This document shows, one piece after another, positions 16,649 to 24,975 of a stretch of 48,374 bases of DNA. The first letter of the stretch is position 1. Every line of letters begins with the position of its first letter. The notes below the pieces were generated by a model. That model ran no database searches. It was not told where the DNA came from and saw only the letters and a program-made list of their open reading frames with translations. This DNA comes from Desulfuromonas sp. GTDB taxonomy: Bacteria; Desulfobacterota; Desulfuromonadia; Desulfuromonadales; Desulfuromonadaceae. A program made the translations under genes and the position numbers. Location of the stretch: contig JAGGYC010000156.1 of NCBI GenBank assembly GCA_021162745.1, positions 1 to 48,374 on the forward strand, written 5' to 3'.

Positions 16649-18316
16649 TCAGTTACAATCGGAAGGGGTTCCCGCATTCATCTGCTCGAGAAATTTAACG
16701 CGTTGCAGTTCAAGATTCAATGACAACGCATGGTCGTTCAGCTCGTTGTTGACGTTCAAACACTCCCCGGCCTGGGCGGCATTATGATGAGCGACCCACC
16801 CAATCTGATCCAACACTTCACGTACCTGTTGGAGCCTTTGAGCCAGTTGCTCAATGGATTCGCCATTCTGCAGTCCTTCCAGCTGAAGCTGGTTGGCTAT
16901 TTCACTGACCGTGCGCGAAATCTGTTCAACCTGGTCGGCCTGTTTGCTGGCCCGCAAGGCCATGGTGCGACTGATCTCTGTAATCTCATCGCTACTGAGA
17001 ATAATCTGCCTGCCGTTGCAGTCGATCTGCGAGAGTACGTTATTGAAGTTTACGGTTATAGTCTGCAATGCCTGGGCGAAGAGATCCAGTTCTGAGGTCA
17101 ATGCCAGGCGCTGCTGAAGTTCGTCGGCAGCGATGTTTTCAGCCTGACTGGCCTTGTCGGACAAGCTTTCCGCCATCCGGTTCATCGCGTCAGCCAATTT
17201 GCCCATTTCGTCAGTACGATCAAGTTTGAGACGGGGGCTCAAGTCGCCACGGCCAATACTTTCAGCCATCGCAGTCCCCATCCTGATTGATCTGGAAATT
17301 TTTGTAGCAATCACCCACAGTAGCAGCAGGGCAATAGCGATGCTGATCAAACCACTGCCCAGTTCTTTCCACATCAGTGCGTTGACTGAAGCCAGTACCG
17401 TGCGGGCTGGGACCTGAATGTAAATTCCCCACGGCCGATCGTTTTGACCTACGAGCAATGGAACGCTAATCTCCATTCCCTGTTCATTCCAGTCGTAATA
17501 GGTCTCACCGCGGCTGATATTTTCAAGTAACTGTGGACTGTAGCCTGGTTGGCCTGCCAGCGGTTTTCCGGCCATGGCACCCGTTCCAGATGCTGCAACC
17601 TGCACCCCTGCATTACTGACAATAGACATCCGTCCATCACCAGCGAAGACATTCGCTTCATCGACCAGCTGTTGCAAAAAACCGAGCGTTAAGTCGATCG
17701 TTACCACACCATAAACTTGGCTTTTGTCCTGAATGGGCACTGAGACCGTTGTCATGAAAACATCTTTGTCACGAATGGGGTACATATAGGGTTCAGATAG
17801 TGTTTCGTGTCTTTTGCGTACCGGATCGCGATACCAAGACTCGTCAGCAAAGGTTGTCAGATTCTCCATTGAAACATTACCGGAGCCATCCTGAACCCAA
17901 TAATAGTTTACCCGTCCAGTACTATCGTGTCCCAGCGTATTCGCATGCTCGGCGTCACGACCATCAAAGGCATCAGGTTCCCAACATGTAGACCCGCCGA
18001 CAAAGTCGGGATTCTCCAGAACCATTCGCCGCAGCATTAAGTTGATATGGCGGCGGCTAAGAGTCATCTGTTGATCTAGATCCTTGGTAGCGGTAACTGA
18101 CTGCGCAAAACCGCGGGCGGTAAACATGGCTCTTTCAAGAACCGTTTGAATTTTCAACATGTTTTCAACGGCAGAAACAGTCGCTATTTGTTGAGCATCA
18201 AACATGGCTTCTTTACGAGCAGAGATAACAGACAAGGTAAGGTTTATTCCAGAGGTGAGCAATAAACACATCCCTGTCCATAGTGCTATCTTGGTTCTAA
18301 TTGATTGACTGCCCAT
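16649..18316 (-). CDS. MCP-derived dCache membrane sensor lacking the chemotaxis signalling tip
   Basis: The 555-residue protein has a membrane segment (about 10-30), a large periplasmic dCache-type sensor domain (about 40-310), a second membrane segment (about 325-345) and a HAMP domain. The cytoplasmic coiled coil starts like a chemoreceptor (EITEISRTMALRASKQADQ) and ends like one (AHHNAAQAGE ... ELNDHALSL). The conserved tip that binds CheA/CheW is absent. In the sensor domain the residues ESWY and SEPY sit where amino-acid sensors have RxWY and a Tyr; the carboxylate-binding Arg is Glu, while the distal Asp (TIDL) is kept. This suits a ligand with an amine but no carboxylate, such as ethanolamine; that is inference. 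Its start codon lies 162 bp from the sigma-54 activator gene, same strand. Confidence 0.8.
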   Translation of the reverse strand: MGSQSIRTKIALWTGMCLLLTSGINLTLSVISARKEAMFDAQQIATVSAVENMLKIQTVLERAMFTARGFAQSVTATKDLDQQMTLSRRHINLMLRRMVLENPDFVGGSTCWEPDAFDGRDAEHANTLGHDSTGRVNYYWVQDGSGNVSMENLTTFADESWYRDPVRKRHETLSEPYMYPIRDKDVFMTTVSVPIQDKSQVYGVVTIDLTLGFLQQLVDEANVFAGDGRMSIVSNAGVQVAASGTGAMAGKPLAGQPGYSPQLLENISRGETYYDWNEQGMEISVPLLVGQNDRPWGIYIQVPARTVLASVNALMWKELGSGLISIAIALLLLWVIATKISRSIRMGTAMAESIGRGDLSPRLKLDRTDEMGKLADAMNRMAESLSDKASQAENIAADELQQRLALTSELDLFAQALQTITVNFNNVLSQIDCNGRQIILSSDEITEISRTMALRASKQADQVEQISRTVSEIANQLQLEGLQNGESIEQLAQRLQQVREVLDQIGWVAHHNAAQAGECLNVNNELNDHALSLNLELQRVKFLEQMNAGTPSDCN

Positions 18317-18457
18317 TATTTTTTCTCCATTCGGTACTTGATTTACTAAGCTGGTCGCACTTTTTAACCTTCAAAATGTCCAAGCCGTTTTTTCGTCTGT
18401 ATTTTATCATCAATGGTCTTGTTTCCATCTTTGACCGTCTTTTTGCTGTCATTTGAG

Positions 18458-18473
18458 CGCAAACAACGCACCT
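18458..18473 (-). promoter_or_regulatory. Candidate sigma-54 promoter for the dCache sensor gene
   Basis: On the minus strand AGGTGCGTTGTTTGCG has GG and GC doublets exactly 10 bp apart and an intact TTTGC block. It lies about 145 bp before the sensor start, across the activator's stop region. It is weaker than the eutH promoter in the -24 half. Confidence 0.35.
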
Positions 18474-18478
18474 CTTGC

Positions 18479-20470
18479 TTATTTAAGCTCAATGTGGTGT
18501 TCCTTGATTTTTCGGTAAATGGTATTACGGCTAATGCCGAGCAGCATCGTTGCCTTAGAAACATTCCCGTCCGCTTCACTCAGAGCCAACTCAATCATCT
18601 CTCGCTCCAACTCTTTGAGCGGACGGACTTTGCTCTGCCGCTTAACCTCTCCGTCAGTCTCCAGTTCTGTGTGTAGTTCCATCAACTCGGCTGTCAATAC
18701 CCCTTCGGGACCGGACATATTAATGGCTCGCTCCAAGATGTTTTCCAACTCACGGATATTCCCCGGCCAAGGGTATACATAGCAAGCACGCAAAAAGGAT
18801 TCATCAACGGTAATATTGTCACGTCCCAATTTCTCAGACAGCCGCTGAGTTAACGCTTTGATCAGTAGCGGCAGATCCTGAAGACGATCTCGTAGCGAAG
18901 GGATGGAAATGCACAGGACGTTGAGGCGGAAATAGAGATCGGTACGGAAACGCCCAGCCTTGATCTCTTTGGGTAGATTTTTATGTGTAGCGGCAATCAC
19001 CCGGATATCGACAGGAATTTCAGAATTGGAGCCTACCCGCTTTACTTTACGTTCCTGAAGCACTCGCAACAGCTTGACCTGAACATGAATCGGCATATCG
19101 CCGACCTCATCCAGAAACAGGGTGCCACCATCAGCCTCCTCCAGGTTGCCGGGTTTGCCCCCCTTCTTGGCACCGGTAAAGGCGCCCTCTTCATAGCCGA
19201 ACAACTCGCTTTCAATCAGGTTTTCGGGCGTAGCGGCGCAGTTGATGGCCACAAAGGGCTGTTCTCTGCGATTTCCACAACGATGGATGCTCTGGGCAAA
19301 CATCTCTTTGCCGGTACCACTTTCCCCCAGGAGCAACACGGTCGAGGGGCTTTGCGCGGCAATCTCGACACGGCGCTTGGCCTCATTGATTACGTCACTC
19401 TCACCGATAATCGTATCCAGGGTATAGTAGGTACTGGCGACCGCTACATGGTGATGTGGTTTCTGCTTAGGTTTAGGTTTTGGTTTAGGTTTGAGATCCA
19501 CTGATGGGGCTCGAATGATGGCAATGGCACCGGTGTTCGTGCCCTGATCGTCATACAGCAAGCAGCCGGAGCTGAAGATACTGAATCCCTGCGCCTCCAG
19601 AAACACCTCTTTTTCCTTATAGCCAATACCGGTTTTCAGCAATTCAAGAATCGGTGCCTGAGGCCCGACCAGATTGCTGACATGCCAGCCCACCACATTA
19701 TTGGCATCGACATCAAAGATTTGAGCCGCAGCGTCGTTGATTTTGGTGATTTTTCCCTGAGTGTCGACCGTGACCAACGCTTCCCACATCGCGTTAATGA
19801 TGGTGGTCGAATCTTGATAGGCTGTCCGCAGTTTGTTACGGGTGTGGATAAGACGCAGTTTATTTTCGATGGCCTTGGCACCGGCCGCCACCATCGCCAG
19901 GGTATGCAGGCTGTCAAGATGACAGTCACCACTGACATTGAGAATTCCGATCAGTGACCCGTCGGGTTTGAAGATCGGCGCAGCACTGCACGCCAGGTCA
20001 TGATTACTTTCACAATAATGTTCAAAGCCGTGGATCTGGATCGGCTTTTGCTCCACAAGACAGGTGCCGATGGCGTTGGTGCCTCGCGTCGCCTCACTCC
20101 AATCATCGCCGAGACGCATGGGCCCCAACGACATATCTTCTGGAGATCCCTGTCCCCCCACTTGCGAGACAATCGTCCCGTGACTGTCAGCCAGTACCAC
20201 CTGAAAACCGGTATCCCCGACAAGGCTGTGCAGGTTTTCCATCACTGGCTGAGCGACTTTAATCAGCTGTTGGAGATGCTCAAAGTTCTTGTTCTGGCCA
20301 GTCAACTGGATAGTGCGGGGTTGGTGAGCGTTGTGCGGATCCACCTGTAATCGGTGACAGCGTCGCCAGGAGTTGGCCACCTGTTGACGCAAGCGCTGGC
20401 TATCCAGCCCTTGGCCTGCGACAAAACGCTCCCAGACCTTGCGCATTTCCTGAATCTGTTTGTCGGTCAT
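18479..20470 (-). CDS. Sigma-54-dependent transcriptional activator, AcoR/DhaR type
   Basis: The ATG at 20470 is preceded by GGGAG at 5 nt, giving 663 residues; a longer upstream start has no ribosome site. An N-terminal GAF-like ligand domain (about 50-220) and a PAS domain (about 235-340) precede the AAA+ motor, which has Walker A GESGTGKE near residue 395, the sigma-54 contact loop ESELFGYEEGAFTGA and Walker B GGTLFLDEVGD. A Fis-type helix-turn-helix closes the protein (NVSKATMLLGISRNTIYRKIK). A Lys-Pro repeat linker (KPKPKPKPKQKPHHH) joins PAS and motor. It most likely drives the sigma-54-type promoter before eutH, perhaps in response to ethanolamine or a derived signal. Confidence 0.9.
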   Translation of the reverse strand: MTDKQIQEMRKVWERFVAGQGLDSQRLRQQVANSWRRCHRLQVDPHNAHQPRTIQLTGQNKNFEHLQQLIKVAQPVMENLHSLVGDTGFQVVLADSHGTIVSQVGGQGSPEDMSLGPMRLGDDWSEATRGTNAIGTCLVEQKPIQIHGFEHYCESNHDLACSAAPIFKPDGSLIGILNVSGDCHLDSLHTLAMVAAGAKAIENKLRLIHTRNKLRTAYQDSTTIINAMWEALVTVDTQGKITKINDAAAQIFDVDANNVVGWHVSNLVGPQAPILELLKTGIGYKEKEVFLEAQGFSIFSSGCLLYDDQGTNTGAIAIIRAPSVDLKPKPKPKPKQKPHHHVAVASTYYTLDTIIGESDVINEAKRRVEIAAQSPSTVLLLGESGTGKEMFAQSIHRCGNRREQPFVAINCAATPENLIESELFGYEEGAFTGAKKGGKPGNLEEADGGTLFLDEVGDMPIHVQVKLLRVLQERKVKRVGSNSEIPVDIRVIAATHKNLPKEIKAGRFRTDLYFRLNVLCISIPSLRDRLQDLPLLIKALTQRLSEKLGRDNITVDESFLRACYVYPWPGNIRELENILERAINMSGPEGVLTAELMELHTELETDGEVKRQSKVRPLKELEREMIELALSEADGNVSKATMLLGISRNTIYRKIKEHHIELK

Positions 20471-20686
20471 ATGATCTCCCAGTGTGTTACCACCCAATAA
20501 CGCACACATGTGTCGGGAATGACCAAACACTCGGCGGAATGCGGTTGGGGTCGTTCATATTTTTAAACAGAAGCAACAGGGCCGCTGACATAACTAGCTC
20601 ATGTAAGGGACATGAACTGCAATTTGACGGCTATCTGGCAATTATACTCCCAGCCGAAGCGTATGTATAAGGATACCGCTCTTTGG

Positions 20687-20758
20687 GGACGTGAAACAGA
20701 TTAATTCTTACCGGCGCTGATGCGTCGATAAGAAAATAGAACCTTATGTTTCACGTCC
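20687..20758. repeat. Long interrupted inverted repeat
   Basis: GGACGTGAAACA and its exact reverse complement TGTTTCACGTCC lie 48 bp apart, with a nested TTCTTA/TAAGAA pair at 20705-20710 and 20729-20734. The whole could fold into a 72-nt stem-loop. It is not near a gene start (activator start at 20470). Confidence 0.55.
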
Positions 20759-21364
20759 AAGGTGTTCAGATTCAAGCGGACGAACAATATATTGTATGCA
20801 CAATCAATGCCGAAAAAACAGTGCTAACCTGTCGAAGGGGGGATGAGGTCGGCGGATACGCTTAGAACTACTCCTGAAACTTAAAAGAGCACTGAATCCT
20901 TGGGTTCGTTGACTGTGTCATTTTGGATGCCCCGCTCTTCAATGACGTGTTTAAACATCGTTATGATAATGGACTATCTCAGTGTGTTGATCGTGTAATC
21001 CGGTAGTTTTTTCTGCCCTGATCATTCTTTTGCCATAGCCATGCCGGCTGTGAGTGGCAGCGATCAAGTGACAAGAATGGGCGTGAATTAAATAGTCAAG
21101 TTCAGTGGTTTACCTGACATCATAATACTTGAATTTATCGGTGTCGTGTTGAATAGTTGTCTGGAGGTCTTGAGTGTTTTTCTATATATCTTAAATAGTT
21201 AAGGCTCTGGCGTGGGCGATTCCATTAGCGGGTTCAGGTATATGTTTTTTACGAATTGTGGCGTGATTTGGGATGAAATTTTGATTTGGGAAAATTGACT
21301 TTCAGTCACCTTTCCAAACGTGTAATATATGTCGTTCAAGAAACTAACATCTGAAACTTGCTGT

Positions 21365-21431
21365 AGTGTCGTGAGCGAAGCAATCTATGAATTGCTCTAA
21401 AGCGTTTCGCTATCGAGTGACACTTTTTTTT
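21365..21431 (+). terminator. Strong factor-independent terminator with no upstream gene
   Basis: Three nested pairings (AGTGTC/GACACT, AGCGAA/TTCGCT, GCAAT/ATTGC) are followed by eight T residues. On the plus strand the nearest upstream gene, 16003-16536, lies nearly 5 kb away and has its own terminator; the activator is transcribed away from it. It could end a small RNA. Confidence 0.65.
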
Positions 21432-21484
21432 GGCGAGTGACAATAATTAATTGGCGATCCACATCTATTCAGAGGATTTTATCC

Positions 21485-22069
21485 ATGTCGGTAAATAAAG
21501 TTATTCTCGTTGGCAACCTTGGCAAAGACCCGGAGCTTAAATACACCCCAGCCGGGGCAGCCGTGGTTAACTTTTCGCTGGCCACCAGCGAAAGCTATAA
21601 AGACCGTGAAGGCAATCGTCAGACCAAGACCGAATGGCACAATATTGTCGCCTGGCGTCAGCTGGCTGAAATCTGTGGCAAGTTTCTGCACAAAGGTAAG
21701 CAGGTCTACATCGAGGGCAAAATCACCACCCGCAAATGGCAGGATCGCGATGGTAATGATCGTTATACGACAGAAATCGTTGCCGATCAGATGCAGATGC
21801 TCGGTCGTGCTGGTGATGATAGTGGTGGCCAAGGCGGTGCTTATACACAGAATCAGAACTCCTACGGTCAACAGCAACAAAGTCAGCAGCAACCGCAACC
21901 GCAGCAGGGGCAGCAACAAGGTTATGGTGCGCCACAGCAGCCACAGCAGCCACAACAAGCCCAGCAGCAGCCGCAACAGGCGCAGCAACCACCACAACAA
22001 CAGCCGCAGCGTCCGGCGCCGGTTTATGAAGAGCCGGCCTTCAATCCGGATGACGAGATCCCCTTTTAG
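21485..22069 (+). CDS. ssb: Single-stranded DNA-binding protein
   Basis: SSB coats single-stranded DNA in replication, repair and recombination. The ATG at 21485 follows AGAGG and begins with [19 protein letters not shown], the usual start; the frame is open further up but without support. The OB fold covers residues 1-110. A glutamine-rich linker of about 65 residues follows, and the protein ends in the acidic tip DDEIPF that docks repair and replication partners. At 194 residues it is slightly longer than average because of the linker, whose CAG/CAA repeats may vary between strains. Confidence 0.97.
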   Translation: MSVNKVILVGNLGKDPELKYTPAGAAVVNFSLATSESYKDREGNRQTKTEWHNIVAWRQLAEICGKFLHKGKQVYIEGKITTRKWQDRDGNDRYTTEIVADQMQMLGRAGDDSGGQGGAYTQNQNSYGQQQQSQQQPQPQQGQQQGYGAPQQPQQPQQAQQQPQQAQQPPQQQPQRPAPVYEEPAFNPDDEIPF

Positions 22070-22149
22070 CGGTTGAGTATCATGTTTAGTGTTAAGGCTG
22101 TCAGCGTTTGCGTTGGCAGTCTTTTCTATTTCAGGTCAAGGAGTTTGCG

Positions 22150-22461
22150 ATGATTACCACGATTGTTCAGTTTGCTCTGCCGCAGCCGATGACGGTTGAA
22201 CAGGCCAAGGCGGTATTCCTGTCTACTGCGGAGAAGTATCAGCAGAGTGCCGGTCTGATCCGTAAATATTATTTGCTGTCCGACGATGGTTTGACCGCTG
22301 GCGGTGTCTATCTGTGGCAGTCGCGAGCGCAGGCCGAGACAATGTTCAGCGATGAGTGGTTCAGCTTTGTCAAGGGCAAGTATGGTGGCCGACCGACGGT
22401 GAGTTATTTTTCTTCGCCGGTAGTGGTGGATAATGTGACTGGGTACGTTGAGGAGGGTTGA
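22150..22461 (+). CDS. Small YdhR-like (ferredoxin-like fold) protein, 103 aa
   Basis: AAGGAG precedes the ATG at 22150. The protein starts MITTIVQFALPQPMTVEQA and contains AGLIRKYYLLSDDGLTAGGVYLWQS, matching the pattern of YdhR/antibiotic-biosynthesis-monooxygenase-type small dimeric alpha+beta proteins. In that group some members act on quinones or polyketides; many have no known substrate. It lies 80 bp downstream of ssb and may be read with it. Function here is not known. Confidence 0.7.
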   Translation: MITTIVQFALPQPMTVEQAKAVFLSTAEKYQQSAGLIRKYYLLSDDGLTAGGVYLWQSRAQAETMFSDEWFSFVKGKYGGRPTVSYFSSPVVVDNVTGYVEEG

Positions 22462-22612
22462 TTCTTCTGTGGACAGCGTGATCATTCTTGTCCCCTGCAT
22501 CATCCCCTCTATTGCTGTTTAGTGTTGACAGTATTTCATCCCCCTGATAAACACGATCTGGTAATTTGCTCATGAAGATACTGAGCGACCAACAATTAAA
22601 TAGATACTAGAA

Positions 22613-22777
22613 CTGTTTCAGATGCTCGTAATGAGCTTAATAGGGAACCCTGTGAAATTCAGGGACGGGCCCGCCGCTGTAACTGGGGACGAACGCTGCT
22701 TTATGTCACTGCCGAATTTTGGTGGGAAGACGCGGCTAGTAGGATGATCCGGAAGTCAGAAGACCTGTCTGAAATGT
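22613..22777 (+). ncRNA. Cobalamin (AdoCbl) riboswitch
   Basis: The conserved parts are in order: the closing stem TTTCAGA (22616-22622) / TCTGAAA (22768-22774), GGGAA and GTGAAATTC (about 22643-22660), GCCGCTGTAACT (about 22673-22684), a GGGAAG segment near 22724, and the B12 box GAAGTCAGAAGACCTG at 22752-22767. It precedes the btuB receptor gene by about 130 nt, with a terminator between, so cobalamin excess should shut the receptor off. Confidence 0.93.
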
Positions 22778-22838
22778 TGTGATACGCCTACCCAAGGCAA
22801 GGGTGCGTGTTGAAGTCTTGGGGATAGAAAAGGGATGT

Positions 22839-22871
22839 CCCAGGTCGATGTTATTCGGTCTGGGTTTTTTT
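22839..22871 (+). terminator. Riboswitch-controlled terminator before btuB
   Basis: CCCAGGTCGA pairs over 10 bp (two G-U) with TCGGTCTGGG around a TGTTAT loop and is followed by T7. It stands between the riboswitch and the gene start, as expected for the off state. Confidence 0.8.
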
Positions 22872-22910
22872 GCGCCCGGATCAGATGTGTAATTCTGTAG
22901 GAGCGTAAAG

Positions 22911-24785
22911 ATGAAGAGTTTGAAAAGTTGTCTGTTGACTGTCGTGTTGTTGACCTTGGCGATCACGGTTTGGGCCGATGGCGAACCCGATCTGTATGAA
23001 CTGGGGCAGCTGGTGGTTACTGCCGAGCGTTATCCGGTTAAGGAAAAGGAAAGTTGCCGTTTTGTCACTGTGGCGACGGCACAACAATTGGTGGAGTCGG
23101 GTGGCAACAATCTGATTGATGCCCTGAAGCGGACCGGAAGCCTGTCGTACAAATCGTTGGCACCGTTGGGTGTCAGCCGGATGGGGATGAAAAGCGAAGT
23201 GAGTATTCGTGGTCTTGAGGATGGCGAGTTGGTGCTGATTAACGGCGTTCCCATCCAGAGTGCTTCCGGCGGTAGCTATGATCTTAATGCCATTGGTCTC
23301 GATCAGGTTGAGCGGGTCGAAGTGCTCAGTGGTGCCGCATCGACATTGTATGGCGCCGATGCCATGACCGGGGTGATCAACATTATTACCAGGCAAACCG
23401 GTCAAGGGGTGTCCCCTTATGCCCGTGTCGAGGTCGGTGAAGAGGGTTATCAGAACCATAGTGCCGGTTTTACCAGTGCCCAACTGAATTTCGGTGTTCG
23501 TTATCAGCGTTTGGACGGCATTGATACCATCTATCGTAAATTTTCGACAAGAAGTCCCTATACCTACGATATGCAGGGTACTGACCAGTATTCTGCGAGC
23601 CTCAACTATCATCCTGTCGAGCATCTGTATGTGGACTATCTGTTCACGAGAATCGAGACCGGTTTTGTCAGACGTTATGAAAGTCCGACTAGAAGCCCGA
23701 TTTTTTACGATCAGAATCAAGACAAGCATTTTGCCGACATCCGTTATGAGGCCGATAATTTCAAAATAAAGGGCTTCTATTCCTTTGATGAGTTGACCAA
23801 AGAGCAGACGTCACCGGCCAAGCCGGAAGAGAAGCGGCGCACCTATAACTATGGGTTGAGCAGTGACTACCGTTTTGATGCTCTGAGCTTTGAGCATACC
23901 GTGGGTGGTGATGTGATTCGCCGGGTGGCGGATTACGAATATTCATATGGTCGCCATTATCGTGATGACAGTGCCCTGTTCTGGCAGGTGAAGCGTCGGT
24001 TGTTGGAGCGTTTGCAACTGAGCGCCGGTGCCCGCGAGCAGTTTATCAATGGTGCTGATGGTGCTCGTGATTACAGCCGGTTTCTGCCGAGTGCCGGTGC
24101 GAGCTTCCGGCTGACTTCGGCTCTGAATCTGTTTGCTAATGCCGGCAAGGCGTTCCGTGCTCCAAGTTTTAACGATCTGTACTACAAGACAGGCACCCGT
24201 GTCGGGAATCCGGATCTGAATCCGGAAGAGGGTTGGACCTATGAGGCCGGAGTGAAATACGACCATCGTTATCTGCGTTTACGGGTGGCGCTATTTTTGA
24301 TGGAATTTGAAGATAAAATCATCTCTTACGAGCGTGCCGATGGAATGAATAGTTACTACAATGCCGGTGATTATGAAAACAAAGGGGTGGAGTGGGATGC
24401 CATGTTTTATCCCTTTAACGGTCAAGATAATCTGCTGCAGAATATCACCTTGTCGGCACGCGGATTTGTCGCTAATCCAGTGGCCGACGATGAAAATGGC
24501 GATGAAGAGCAGGTGGGGCCGCGAGTGCAGACGGCGTTTGGCCTGAACTATTTGAGTGATCCTTTTACGTTCAACCTCGATGTGATTAATCAGAATGATC
24601 GCGAAGATGATCTGGAAAATGAGTTGACGGTTAATCTGTATTCCAAGTTTAAGTTGCCGGTTGGTTATGCCACCTTTACGGTCGATAACCTGTTTGATGA
24701 GGAGATTGTGACCGGAGGTACCACCAGTTCCGAATATTATGGTTTAGGGCGAATGATAAAGGTCGGATATGAAATTCATTATTAA
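22911..24785 (+). CDS. btuB: TonB-dependent cobalamin receptor BtuB
   Basis: This is an outer-membrane channel that binds cobalamin and imports it with energy from TonB. The 624-residue protein has a signal peptide (about 1-22), the TonB box region LGQLVVTAERYP, a plug domain (EVSIRGLEDGELVLINGVPI, then VERVEVLSGAASTLYGADAMTGVINIITR) and a beta-barrel. The length agrees with E. coli BtuB (614). The B12 riboswitch upstream makes cobalamin the probable substrate. GTAGGAG lies before the ATG. It may supply the cobalamin that the adenosyltransferase turns into cofactor for EutBC. Confidence 0.92.
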   Translation: MKSLKSCLLTVVLLTLAITVWADGEPDLYELGQLVVTAERYPVKEKESCRFVTVATAQQLVESGGNNLIDALKRTGSLSYKSLAPLGVSRMGMKSEVSIRGLEDGELVLINGVPIQSASGGSYDLNAIGLDQVERVEVLSGAASTLYGADAMTGVINIITRQTGQGVSPYARVEVGEEGYQNHSAGFTSAQLNFGVRYQRLDGIDTIYRKFSTRSPYTYDMQGTDQYSASLNYHPVEHLYVDYLFTRIETGFVRRYESPTRSPIFYDQNQDKHFADIRYEADNFKIKGFYSFDELTKEQTSPAKPEEKRRTYNYGLSSDYRFDALSFEHTVGGDVIRRVADYEYSYGRHYRDDSALFWQVKRRLLERLQLSAGAREQFINGADGARDYSRFLPSAGASFRLTSALNLFANAGKAFRAPSFNDLYYKTGTRVGNPDLNPEEGWTYEAGVKYDHRYLRLRVALFLMEFEDKIISYERADGMNSYYNAGDYENKGVEWDAMFYPFNGQDNLLQNITLSARGFVANPVADDENGDEEQVGPRVQTAFGLNYLSDPFTFNLDVINQNDREDDLENELTVNLYSKFKLPVGYATFTVDNLFDEEIVTGGTTSSEYYGLGRMIKVGYEIHY

Positions 24786-24882
24786 TGATCGGTCAAGGTC
24801 GATACGTGCCCGTAATCTGTCTGTTGAGCAGGCCCGCGATAAAGCATTGGCTGCCGCCGAAGCGGTGACGCCGGTTTTGTAG
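24769..24882 (+). CDS. 37-residue ORF overlapping the end of btuB
   Basis: An ATG at 24769, within the last codons of btuB in another frame, opens a 37-residue frame starting MKFIINDRSRSIRARNLSVEQ and ending in AAAEAVTPVL. It is hydrophilic with a helix-prone centre. It may be a coupled microprotein, or the stump of a longer gene. I do not recognise it. Confidence 0.35.
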   Translation: MKFIINDRSRSIRARNLSVEQARDKALAAAEAVTPVL

Positions 24883-24898
24883 GCGTTGAAAAGAAAAA

Positions 24899-24941
24899 GA
24901 TAAGGGTCGAAGCGATGTTGTTTCGGCCCTTATCTTTTTTT
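24899..24941 (+). terminator. Terminator after btuB
   Basis: GATAAGGGTCGAA pairs with TTCGGCCCTTATC (13 bp, one G-U) and is followed by T7, about 110 bp past the btuB stop. Confidence 0.9.
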
Positions 24942-24975
24942 GCGATGAATCGTTATGTATGTAATTCGTGCAGGG

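Larger units (their letters stand above)
20471..21484. other. Gene-free stretch between the activator and ssb
   Basis: About 1 kb holds no convincing protein gene. It contains a 12-bp perfect inverted repeat (20687-20698 and 20747-20758) and, at its right end, a strong terminator-like hairpin with T8 (21365-21431) that no visible plus-strand gene precedes. A small untranslated RNA is possible. Confidence 0.6.

Noticed and set aside
21479-22000. Antisense frame of ssb rich in leucine
   Set aside because: Leu runs come from the complement of the Gln repeat of ssb.
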